From assembly GCA_001598975.1 (NCBI GenBank), contig BBXU01000521.1:1-23253 (forward strand): 23,253 nucleotides of DNA, given 5' to 3'. A program made the position numbers and the translations under genes. Below the pieces are notes generated by a model, which saw only the letters and a program-made list of their open reading frames with translations, did not search any database and had not been told where the DNA came from. Source of the stretch: Parachlorella kessleri. Its lineage: Eukaryota > Chlorophyta > Trebouxiophyceae > Chlorellales > Chlorellaceae. Position 1 is the stretch's first letter, and the number at the start of each line of letters is the position of its first letter. This document shows, in pieces, positions 1-10,000 of the stretch.

Positions 1-274
1 TCCCCCCGGGTGTAGGTCCCCGACAAAGTGGCTCAAATTCCTTGAGATTATGCCACAGCCCAAGATAGCCAAGACAGCGTCACCAGTAGGTCACCAAATT
101 TCCCACACTGCAGAGCCCGCAACACGTGTACTCTGGTGCAGATGCAAACTCGCAAAGAATTTACCAGCAAGGGTGCTGTATCTTTTTAGCAAAGAGAGGA
201 CACACACCCAGTGTGTTCACCCGAAAGAGAAAGATGTCAGCTCACCACAGTTCACCTGACACCTCATCACCCAC
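1..274. other. Presumed intron 2 of the USP gene; nothing else recognised
   Basis: This stretch follows the donor of USP exon 2 on the minus strand. I could not identify a convincing third exon of the USP fold in any frame. It may be intron to the window edge. Confidence 0.4.
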
Positions 275-822
275 CTGCTTTACGGAGTTGTCTGCAATTG
301 GCGCTGCCTCCGCAATGTTGACTTGATTGGAGTGGGCAGTGTCTAGGACGGTGACCAAGTGAAGCGTGTCTTGGGGAGATAGGACCTGGTTAGCCGCCCA
401 GCGCAGTGTGTCCACTGCACAGCCAATGACAAAGCAAACACTGCCGACAGGCTTGCTCAACAGCCTGAAACAATTCTGCAAGGCTAGAAGCTAGGCAGTC
501 AACCAGTGGGCCTGCAGTGCTTGCTTCAAAAAGGGCCATCAAGCCCAGGAACGATGACACGCCGTCACGCCCATGTTGAGGCTGGCAACCAGGAGCACAG
601 CCCCTCAGACAGTTACATCACTTGGGTGACGCGCTCGAGAGCGGACCGTCAGGCCACCTAGATACAATGCACGCTTTGATGAGCCTGTGCCACTGGCGCG
701 GTCAACCTCGAAGGTCAGACCCTAGCCTCCTTACGTGAGACGTGGCTTTCGTCCACGGCTACCACTACATTGAGTCCGTTGCCCACAGGGCCCGGAGTCT
801 CCTTAGAAGCGGTAGTGCCCAT
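275..822 (-). CDS. Universal stress protein (USP) domain protein, N-terminal part, runs off left edge
   Basis: USP domains are small alpha/beta Rossmann-like folds, some of which bind ATP, and are linked to stress and hypoxia responses. Two exons are visible: exon 1 at 735-822 (ATG at 822, 29 codons plus 1 nt, donor GTAAGG) and exon 2 at 275-414 (acceptor after a pyrimidine-rich tract, 46 codons, donor GTGGGT). Joined at phase 1 they read NVVVAVDESHVSLDTLRWAA and continue to DTLHLVTVLD. This matches the first beta strand (VVVAVDES), first helix (ALRWA type) and second strand (LHLVxVL) of the family. Exon 1 is too short to stand out as an ORF and was found through the join. The N-terminus before the domain is about 17 residues with no clear targeting signal. 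Later exons, including the C-terminal G-2x-G-9x-G(S/T) ATP loop, lie outside the window or are not recognisable in 1-274, so ATP binding cannot be judged. Divergent to HCF136. Confidence 0.72.
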
Positions 823-1321
823 ACAGGTTAGAGTGGTTAGTAGGCAGAAGAAAAATTCCCAGGCAAAGTAATATGCTCAGATGTGCAAGGGTGGAGCTTC
901 CTTAGCTCAGAAGGGCCGTGTGATGAGCTGGCAGGTTCTTAGCAGGGTTGGCGGCGAGGCGCAAGAGACACGTCCTTCGTTTTGTTTTGGAAGAGCTTCT
1001 ACCTTTAACTAACCGGTGGCCAAGTACCGGCGAATTGTCAAAGGTGGCAGGAGTGCCAGCATTCATGACCCACGTACAGAGGCGGAGCGGCTAGGCTCGG
1101 CCCTAGCCGTAGTACATGCGCTTTCCTGCTGTATTGAGCGTGTCACAATTTACCCAGACCTAATACCTTACGTTTTAGCTGGCTAGCCACGATCACTACT
1201 TCCAACGCAGCATGCACCACGTGGTGATGTGGCGGGCCACAGATGTTCCAGTGCTTTACTCTCACTCTTGCACTCATCACCAGTCGCCCGATCGCATTGT
1301 TTCTAGCGCAGCCTTAGCATA
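823..1321. promoter_or_regulatory. Divergent promoter interval between the USP gene and HCF136
   Basis: About 500 bp separate the two start codons, which point away from each other, so both 5' UTRs and both promoters should lie here. No TATA box stands out. The clearest candidate element is the palindrome at 1215-1226. No ORF here resembles a gene. Confidence 0.6.
1215..1226. promoter_or_regulatory. Palindromic G-box (CACGTG core)
   Basis: CACCACGTGGTG is a perfect 12-nt palindrome centred on the CACGTG core and ends 95 nt before the HCF136 start codon. In plants CACGTG is bound by bZIP and bHLH factors and is common in light-responsive promoters, which would suit a photosystem II assembly gene. 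It could also serve the divergent USP gene or lie in the HCF136 5' UTR. No factor binding can be shown from sequence. Confidence 0.45.
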
Positions 1322-4300
1322 ATGGTCGCGGAATTGCTTTGCAACGGACTACGTGTGGCTGGTGAGTTCCACGCCTAAGGCTGCAGTGCCCACTGGCACC
1401 TGCGATCGATGGATGACTGCATTTCCCTGTCTGATATTGGAAGACATGCTGCTGCCAAACTGACTGATCGAGATGACGCAGACGCTGTGGTTGGTCGTCT
1501 GCTGCAGTTCCTTTCCGGCCTGGCAAGGCAGCACCCCGGCCGCTCCATGCCGGCTGCCGCACGAGCGTCCGTTGCCAGGCAGCACCAGACCAGCAGCGGC
1601 AGCAGCAACAGGAGCAGCAAGGGCAGCAGGGCCTGGGGCGTCGGCAGGTGCTGGGCGGCGCGCTGTCCCTAGCCGCTGCCAGCACGCTGCAGCAGGCCCT
1701 GCCGCTGCCGGCCTTGGCGAACCGGCTGCTCTCTCCTGAGTGGGAGGTAGTGGACCTTCCGGTGGAAAAGGGAGTGGTGCTGCTGGACATTGGGTTCACT
1801 GGCACAGACCCCAACCACGGTAAGCAGGCCCTCTGGCAAACTTGCCATACTTGCGGGCTTGCAGCGTGCCCTTGTCGTCTTGTCTTTACACACAGGCGGT
1901 ACAGCACCAAAGAGGTGGTGAAGGGCTGGAGGCGTCTGGTACCTTGGCGGGGTCGGAAGTTGATGGGACGGGGTGTGGCCTGCAGATTGCAACTGTCGAT
2001 GACCCCTACCGGAACAGACTGGGGCCTGCATGTCTGCATGTTGCACCATGCCCCTCCGGGTATAAACCTGCCGCTCTCGCTGCCTTCACGGTCTGATTTA
2101 GCTGGCTTGGTGCCGGGGTACACGCCAGTGTCCTGGTGGCAGTTTCTTCAAGCTTCGGCGCTGGGCATTTGACTTTGCTTCAACTTTGATTTCCAATCCC
2201 TGTAGGCTTCCTGCTGGGGACCCGCCAGACACTGCTGGAGACGTTTGATGGCGGCAAGACGTGGGCGCCGCGCAGCGTGGCCGCAGCGCAGGACGAGGGC
2301 TTCAACTTCCGCTTCAATTCCATCTCGTTCAAAGGCGACGAGGGCTGGATCGTGGGCAAGCCCGCTATCCTGCTGCACACCACTGATGGCGGGGCCAACT
2401 GGGAGCGGATCCCGCTGTCTGCCAAGCTGCCCGGCACACCGGCGATGATCACGGCGCTGGATGGGTCGGGGGCCGCAGAGATGACCACGGACCAGGTGGG
2501 GAGCGGCAGCACAGAGCAGTTGCTGTTGCGGGCGGTGGGTTGGGATGGGGGCCAGCAATGCCTTTGAAGAAGAACAGCAGTCAAGCTACAAGAGGGCCCT
2601 GTGCAGTACACATCCAGGGGCAGTGCAGCGGCTATTTTCACAGGCAGTAGTTGGTAGGCCGGGGCTGGCTGACCCGATGACACAGCAGTGGGCGATGGAC
2701 AGGTTGGAAGTGGGAACAAAGGTTATCCCTTGCTCAAGCATTCGTGTGTGTGTGTGGTGGAGGGGGGGGGGGGGGGGGGGTCGCTATGTTAATCCAGGAT
2801 GTATGCTTGGTTAGGTTTACTGTCTGGAATGCTCTTCACAGCTTGTTCCATTACCACGCTTCTCGCAGCCGGTTTAGTCAGGGCCATGGTCATTATTTGG
2901 GGTGCTCTGCCCCTGCAGGGTGCCATCTATGTGACCAGCAATGGGGCATTGAACTGGAGGGCGGCGGTGCAGGAGACTGTGGACGCCACCCTCAACAGGT
3001 ATATCGCTGAGACAGCTGCGGAGATTGTGGGTTGAGACAGTGGTGGACTGTCTGGGCTGAGGCAGTGGTGGCTTGGTCCCGTGGCTTGTGCTGCTGTTAT
3101 AAAGGGCGTGGTGTGGCCCTCGGTAGGCTGATATGCCATCTGGGAAGGTTTCGCTTCCATTATACCCCTTGTGATGCCAATTGCGGCAGTCCTGATATAC
3201 CCTGATATACAAAAGCCTTCCGTGGCCTTGAAGGGTTACCCAGTTCGTGCCTAGTCTGACATGCGGACCTTACCCACCATCAGTGGAGTGAAGCTCTGGG
3301 CTCTTGGTTCGTGGGCAATTATTTTTTGGACGAACAGCTGTGCGCCTTCAAGGGCAGCTTGAGCAGCATTTAAACCTGCAGTTGTTCATGCAAATGCAGT
3401 GCCATGTGGGTGGTCTTGAAAAGGGATGCCAGTAGTATAGCAAGGGCGTGCCCTGCCACGTGATGCCTACTTGATAGAGGGGGCCGTGCCCAGCGCCCTT
3501 CTTCCTTTTCATGACCTGCGGTGGTGTACGTTGCCCCCGTGCCGGCCACCTCGCCTTCATAGGGGACCTTTAGGAATGGAGTCCAGCTGGAGTAGTGTGT
3601 GTGCGCATGGTTGTTAGCCCACCCATCCTTGCCTTACGCCGCTCTTTCCTGCTTCCTGCGACCACACCACTACATCACTCGGCTTCCCTTCAGGGTCATC
3701 TCCTCTGGCATCTCTGGAGCCTCGTACTACGAGGGCAGCTTCAGCAACATTGCGCGGGGCGCTGCCGGCGACTATGTGGCGGTCAGCAGCCGGGGCAACT
3801 TCTTCATGACTTGGGTGCCAGGTGAGGCGCCGGTTCTTTTTTTTCATATTGAGATTTTCCCAGAAGTTCTTTTATCCTAACCAATAGTACTCAGCAGGCA
3901 GGAAGGTGTCTTGGCCTGGGTGCTAGGTGCGGCTGGCGGCTGCCGCTCCTGAGGCGGCGGCGGCAGCAATTTGTGCTGGTGGCTGTGGTTCGGTGTGGGT
4001 GGATGGTGGCAAGGCGCCGGGGCGTTTTTTGCCTGTTCCGTTACTGGTGCTCAGCAGGCAGTAAGGTCTCCTGACCTGGGCACGAAATGGAGGTGTCGTC
4101 GCTCCTGTGAATGTGATGGGTGAGGGGGGCCTCGGCTGGTGGGTTGCTGCACAGCAGGGGCTAAGCGTTGGAGGCCCCCGACGTGGCGGACAAAGAGGGC
4201 TACTACTGTGATCCTGTTGCCATGTCGGTGCTGACCACATATCCTCTTCAATAGCATTGGTACAGTGTACGCAAGGCCCAACACTTTGCACGACCTGGCC

Positions 4301-6168
4301 CTGCAGCTATGCACGAGGGTGTCGTGTATGCATGGCCCTGCTCGCCGCACGGCCTAGCCTTGTAGGCATGCACTTCCGTAGGCCGCTATTGTGATGCACT
4401 GCTGCACTGCTAAGGCTCGGCATACCCCCCACCACCACCCTCCCTTCGCAGGTGACACCTTCTGGCAGCCGCACAACCGCCCCACCGCGCGGCGCGTGCA
4501 GAACATGGGTTTCACCCCAGACGGCTCGGTGTGGCTAACCACCAAGGCGGGTGACCTGTATTACTCAAATGGCAAGGACAATGTGGAGCAGTTTGCCAAG
4601 GTGAGGGGTTTGCTGGCTCTGTGTTGAAAGGGGAAGGAGGCGGGGGTGGCATGGCAACCTGACACCCTCTGACAGCTTCCGCCACCCTGGCAGGCACTGC
4701 CCTGCCAGGGCCGTCACAGCCTTGGTATGGGGAGGTGTCGTGAGCCCAGGTACCATGGTCTCAGATCAGCACGGCAGTGGGATGGAGGGAGGAAAGTGAG
4801 ACGGTGTGAGTCGTTTTCGCTAGGATGCTGGGACAGCCTTGCCAGCCCCCCTAGCTGAGGAGGATAGCGGAGATCAGTTTTGTTATTGCCTGCCAGAGGG
4901 CTCCCATGTCATTCGAAACGGGTTAAGATGGAAATGCATGTGACAGGAAGGGGTCAGACAGCAGTGTGGCGTGTGCCAGCTGCGTCAATAAGCAGGCATC
5001 AGGAAGGGGGGAAGCGTTTGGGCGCTGTTGGTGGCGGGGGTTAGCTAGCTCCGCTAGCTGCGACATCATATGTGCCCAAGTGCTGTGCTGCGACCTGCAG
5101 ACCAGCCTCAAGTCTCGTGGCTTTGGAATCTTGGATGTGGGCTTTGCCAGCAACAACGTTGGCTTCGCCTGTGGAGGCAGCGGCTCGCTCTACAAGACAG
5201 GTGGGGGTTGTTATATAGGCAAACACCCGGGGAAGGTTGGTGCACTGAACTATCCCTCCGTCGTCTTTATTGCTGGTCTCTAGGGTTGCTTCCGCGGCTG
5301 CGCTGTAGTGCAATCCCTACCAAAGTGCTTGCCGCTCAGCATGTACCCTCGCCCCTCAGTCCCTCCGTGTGTTGAGGCTGTGAGCTTCACACTGACACAG
5401 AGGGTGCAAAGCGAGCCTCGCACACCCAAGCACTGCCGATCCCTCTGTCTATCGTCTTTTGAGTAACCGTTGATGTTGCTGGCGCTTACACTTCACTGTC
5501 GTTTTGTTTGGAGAGGATGACCGCACATCATTAAAGTGCAAGGGAACCTGGTGATGTGTGCAATCTCCAGCACACATGCTGCAAAAGACTGCACATGTCA
5601 CCACTCGTGCTGCAAAAGACTGCACATGTCACCACTGGTCCCCCCAATTAATCAATTAATCAACCAATCTCTTCTTACGCTGCTTCTCATAACTGCTGCA
5701 GAGGATGGGGGCAAGTCATGGAAGCGCGACAGGACGACCGATGACCTGGCGGCCAACCTGTATGAGATCAAGTTTGTGGCACCCGGCACCGGCTTCATCC
5801 TTGGCAATGATGGAGGTGGGCCACCATGACTTATCATTACATAAGCCTTGGTAGTGGTCTGGAACTCGCCTGCCATGCCGAAGTGTCAGTTCTTATAGTT
5901 AGCAGCGCTGGGCTTGGTCTGGGTGTAGCCAAGCTGGGCGGCACGGGCTCCGGGCATCCTAGGGCACTGATGAATGTGAGGGTTGCCTTGTAGGCTGGTG
6001 AAAGGCCGGTGTTTGACCACGACTGGGTATCATATTGGTGCCTTCTGCTGGTCAAGACGACCTAGAGTTTGTACCCATGCGGTGAAGCGTGGATGCTACC
6101 GGCAACTGAGGTGTTCCCATGCTTCCTGCTTTGCAGTGCTGCTGCGCTATGTGGCTCCCAGCGCTTAG
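1322..6168 (+). CDS. HCF136: Photosystem II stability/assembly factor HCF136 (Ycf48 family), 9 exons, 414 aa
   Basis: HCF136/Ycf48 is a seven-bladed beta-propeller of the thylakoid lumen, needed for early assembly of the photosystem II reaction centre (D1 precursor). Exons: 1322-1361, 1508-1819, 2206-2495, 2919-2998, 3694-3821, 4452-4600, 5101-5200, 5702-5815, 6137-6168 (TAG); 1,245 nt, all joins in frame, all GT-AG. The start is the 13-codon exon 1 (ATG with A at -3 and G at +4, donor GGTGAGT). It joins exon 2 in the only frame that continues into the propeller. The N-terminus is bipartite: a basic stroma-targeting part with Gln runs (residues 1-57), then twin arginine R58-R59, a hydrophobic stretch and ALA at 82-84, giving a mature start near N85 (a Tat signal). 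Family blocks include [56 protein letters not shown] and a C-terminal GNDG-VLLRYV. Length is close to the plant protein (about 400 aa). The gene converges with the NDB-like gene. Confidence 0.96.
2744..2780 (+). repeat. GT-rich stretch followed by a 19-G homopolymer in HCF136 intron 3
   Basis: A GT-rich run is followed by an A and 19 consecutive G (2762-2780). It lies in the intron 2496-2918, about 140 nt before the acceptor. G tracts of this length can form G-quadruplexes and are prone to length error in sequencing and assembly. Confidence 0.85.
5577..5638 (+). repeat. Two tandem copies of a 31-bp unit in HCF136 intron 7
   Basis: Units at 5577-5607 and 5608-5638 begin TGCTGCAAAAGACTGC and differ at a single base near the end. 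The array sits 63 nt before the acceptor of exon 8. It does not resemble the neighbouring exon, unlike the arrays in the minus-strand genes. Confidence 0.9.
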
Positions 6169-7061
6169 CAGAGGGAGCCGGACGGTTGTTGACAAAGCCC
6201 TGTCGGCATGATCCTCTGGAGGGGGGCATGGCTGTGCATGGAGGCAAGCCTACCATTTTGAGTATTGCAAAAGACTGATTTGCTTGCTTCCCTTGATCGC
6301 TGGCATACCGGGAGAGGTGCCAGTTGGCGGAGAAGTGTTTTCTTGATATGCCTACATTTCATTTTGTTGGGGAGAAAGTGGCTCCTGTGCTGCGTTCCCT
6401 GAGGTGCGAGCACCTCTGTCGTTTTTGAGGAATAACACAATGCAAGTGCACAGTTAAGAATACATCAATGAGTGCAGTCAAGCTGCTTGGTGAGCAGCTC
6501 ATAAGGGGGGTGCAGAGCCCCAAACACAATGCATTTCGTTCACATGGGTGCATGCAAGCAGTTTGAGGACTGGCAATAGGCATGAGTGATCTGGCATATG
6601 CAACGCTATAGAACCCAGAAATTCGCAAGAAAGCTGGGAATTCAGGCTTCTAGTGTCAAATGCTAGACATCCACCATCTAATGGTAAGGATCCCCAGGTG
6701 CGCTGAACCCTTGCATTTGGATCTGGTCAGTGTTCAACTATGCAGAGCCAACCTGCATGCATTCTTATCATGATCCGTAGTAATTCAGCAGGTATACAGC
6801 AACAGTCACTCACTATCCCCACTTCAGAAATACCGTGCAACGTATAATGCATCCCACTCCAGCTCTTTGGAGAATCAAGCTCATTTGTCAGGCCACCGCT
6901 TCGTAGCGCACTCACTTTCCACGGCCTCCCAGCACTCCCCTGGACAGTCTAACACTCCTCTCAAACGACCCTTACTTCTGCACAGCAGGCTCCTCATTGC
7001 CATGAGCAAACCAATGCCAGCAGCTCCGATCACCTGTCTGCCACCTCAGCTTTAGCGAGTG
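6169..7061. other. Convergent 3' interval between HCF136 and the NDB-like gene
   Basis: These 893 bp separate two stop codons facing each other and should hold both 3' UTRs. I found no TGTAA (the chlorophyte polyadenylation signal) on the plus strand and no TTACA, its minus-strand equivalent. The real signals may therefore be variants. No ORF here resembles a protein family. Confidence 0.6.
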
Positions 7062-10000
7062 TTAGCGGGTCTCATCTGTGATCCTGCGCTTCCCCAGGTT
7101 GCCTGGCAGCAGGTTGAGGCGCCTGCCAAAGTACCGCGTGTGTACAAAGTCGCCCGCCAGCATCCATGTGTTGGGTGCAGACACCTGCGCCAAGGGCATG
7201 CGTGCATGCCATGCATGCGGTGCTGGTGTGTTGTGGGAGACTAGGGCTTGCTGGTGCCTTGCTCTGCCCCGCCTGTTTGTGTCAACTACCATTACCACGA
7301 CGCCAGCAGCCCGTGAGTCTATGCTGCACCAGCATCGTGAGGGGTGTGGCTGCACCAACTGACAAACTTTGCTGCTACTTTATAGCAGCAGGTCCGGCAG
7401 GTTGCCCCTAACGCTGCTATTCGCTTGCTGCCAACAACATTGCAGGTCTTACCTGCAGAGGCTGTACACCCAGCGTGCTGCTAGGCGTACCAGCGGCAAG
7501 CTTGGAAAGGAATTTGGTTGCGAAGCCCACATGACACTCTCTGGGACGCCTGCCCGATGCGACGGCAGTGCAAGCAACAGGCATGAAAGTAGATGGTGGC
7601 AAGGGCTCTTACCTGCATGAGCAGTTCCAGCATGCGCCACACCTCTGCAGCCAGCAGGCCCTTGAGTGAGGAGGAGCCAAAGGGCGGGGGAAGCTGCATG
7701 ACCGCCCGGTTCATGCCCAGGTAAGCCAGGCTGCCCAGGTGGATATACCTGCAAGGGCGGGTGTGGGGTGATGACACATGACTAGGTGATCTGTACCACC
7801 GCCCGGATCATGCCCAGGTAGGCCAGGCTGCCCAGGTGGATGTACCTGCGAGGGGTGTGGGAGGGTGGGGGGATGACACATGGTCAGGTTAGCTGCATAA
7901 TCGCATGGCTCATGCCCAGGTAACCCAGATGGATGGGCTTGCGTGGGAGGAATGCGGGCCAAGAGTGAGGCTTCTACCTTCAGAACTAAAACTAGGTAAG
8001 GCACACTGGGTGTCTCACTTGCATGTTTTGAGTCAGAAACCAAGGTGCAGCCCAGCCGATGTAAGAGTTGATTAGTGGCAGCAGTAAGCCGCAGTCTTGT
8101 AAGCACCCGCAAATCGTGTCGCATCATCCTGTGGCGAAGCGCACGACACTTTGAGTTGAGATACAACTGTAAGCTGTGCATCTGCACAGAAGCTGAAGCA
8201 ACTCACAGGAAGGGCGAGGCTTGTGATGAGAACTCCACGTTGGCTGGCTTGCTAGCACCAGCAGCTGTGTCGCCCCGGGTTGCTCCATTGCCATTCTCAG
8301 TTGCTCCGTTGCCACCCTCGGTCCCTGTTCCTTCAGGCTTGCTACTGGACAGAGCCACGCCTCCCTCCTGTCTTTCATGCTGTGCCCGCTGCACTAGGCA
8401 ATTGGAGAACAGGGCTGCCAAATACTCGCCCTGCTGTCGAGCAACCTGCACCCAAGGGCAGATGCATTGGCAGCATTGTCAACAGTAGCAGTGAGGTTTG
8501 TGCTGCCTGAGGTCTGGCTGTTACAGTCGGCAATACCACCATGTCCGAGTTTGCTGGGTCTTCAACCATCAGAGCCACCCTGGCATCGGGTAAAAGCAGG
8601 ATCAGGAGCTGACAAGTGGGACTCCTAGGAGCTGTAATGAAAGCTTAAACCTGCCAGGTTTATTGAAGGGGCTGCAGCATGTTCAACTTGAAGCGAGGCA
8701 CAAGTCACACAGCACACAACAGCATGTGGCACATACACGGCTAGGCGGGCCACTGCAAAGGCAGCATATATGGCACCATGGGTCTCGGACTGGACTAGGC
8801 TATTGGGAAGCACAGCGCAGCACAGCACAGCGCCTCTCAGCACACCTGGGCTGTGGGGGCCAGCCGGCGGGCGATACCATCAGCATCCGTCAGCAGCTGG
8901 CGGAATCCATCCAGATCCAGGCCGCGCTCAATGCTGGACCTGTGCCTGCAGAGGTTAGCACAGGGCGCAGCATGACTGTCAGGATTCAACAGGACCTGCC
9001 AGCACAGCAGCAGATAGATCGGGTGGTAGGTGAAGGAGACGGCCTCGGTTGCACGGCCAACGACAGGTCAGGCTACTTGCTGCCTGAATGCTCATCTCCT
9101 GCCTGCCGCACTGCTCTTACCTGTCGGCCACATCCTTGGCGCCGCTGCTGGGAAAGAGGGCCCGAGAGGCGGCGCCAAACACCCCATCGTCCAGCTGGAG
9201 GGCCACCTCCCCCAGCTGAGGGTACTCCTGCCCAGCCTGCACCTTAGTCACCACCCACGAACCATGAGTCACACCCACGAACCAGTCAGGGCACAACCAA
9301 TGGCCCAGCTGGGGGGCCACCTCTCCTAGCTGGGGGTGCTCCTGCCCAGCCTGCGCATTGCCAGCAACACACTCGGGGCCACCCTCCCCTCCACTGGGGG
9401 TACCCCGGCCCGGTCTGCACATTGATTTACCACTCAAGGTCCATTCATGGGATGCAGAAGCAGTGGGCGATGACAGCGGGATCCGCAGGCCGTTCGTTCC
9501 CTTCCCGTGCGCGCGTGGGGTAGGCGGGCAAGTAATGCAGCCTCTGAACCCCACACAAGCAGGGCGGGCGCCGACAACACACACAGAAAGCTACTTCCTG
9601 GGTAGTGACTCTGCAGGCTCCACCCCTGACCACATGGACAGGTGGCAATACCTACCAGCGCCAGGACATCATCCAAGGCCTTCTTAGCAACTTTGCCATC
9701 AGGGCCGGTGGGGGCCGTGCGGAAGAGCTCCTCAGCATGCTCAGCAGCCCTCAGCTGCATGCGGCCCACACTAGAAATTGCAACTACTTGTCATTGTCAC
9801 AGTACACATGCCATGTGGGGCAGGCAGCCTCCTCCATGATATTGGCGATATCGGTAAAATATCGGAATGGCGATTGGGTGAGATGTGCACAACGTGCGCA
9901 TGTGCTGCAGGCAGTGCTCGGCTGGTTCCTGCTTACAGTTGCCGTCCGGCCCTCATCCCTCCTGCTTGCAGCAAATGTCGAGCAAAACACTTCAAGGCCT

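Noticed and set aside
1312..1384. tRNA-like segment with an 8-bp inverted repeat (GCAGCCTT / AAGGCTGC) and a possible T-arm
   Set aside because: The anticodon arm does not pair and has no U33, the D-loop is too long, and the segment contains the start codon and donor of HCF136 exon 1, which join perfectly in frame to exon 2.
3822..4130. Possible degraded copies of the HCF136 exon 5 end and donor in intron 5
   Set aside because: Similarity around 3907-3940 and 4068-4100 is weak and without a constant period, so I do not count it with the clear border arrays; a dot plot of this intron could settle it.
7440..7511. Minus-strand segment with a good GTAAG donor reading [10 protein letters not shown], similar to a C-terminal exon of the NDB family
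   Set aside because: Exon 16 (ends ELLMQ at 7613) joins exon 17 (VSAPNTWM) directly in phase 0 and aligns without a gap; adding this segment breaks the alignment.
8507..8579. Minus-strand segment reading [19 protein letters not shown], at first taken as the exon before [10 protein letters not shown]
   Set aside because: The exon at 8846-8945 ends RRLAPTAQ at a GT donor in phase 0 and joins [10 protein letters not shown] directly, as in the family. Using this segment would need a GC donor giving a 61-nt intron, shorter than any other intron here.
9790..9870. Minus-strand [12 protein letters not shown], resembling the DIANIF block before the EF-hand of NDB proteins
   Set aside because: Exon 11 (ends VTNQ at 10019) joins exon 12 ([14 protein letters not shown]) directly in phase 0 and already covers that block; no splice sites frame this segment.
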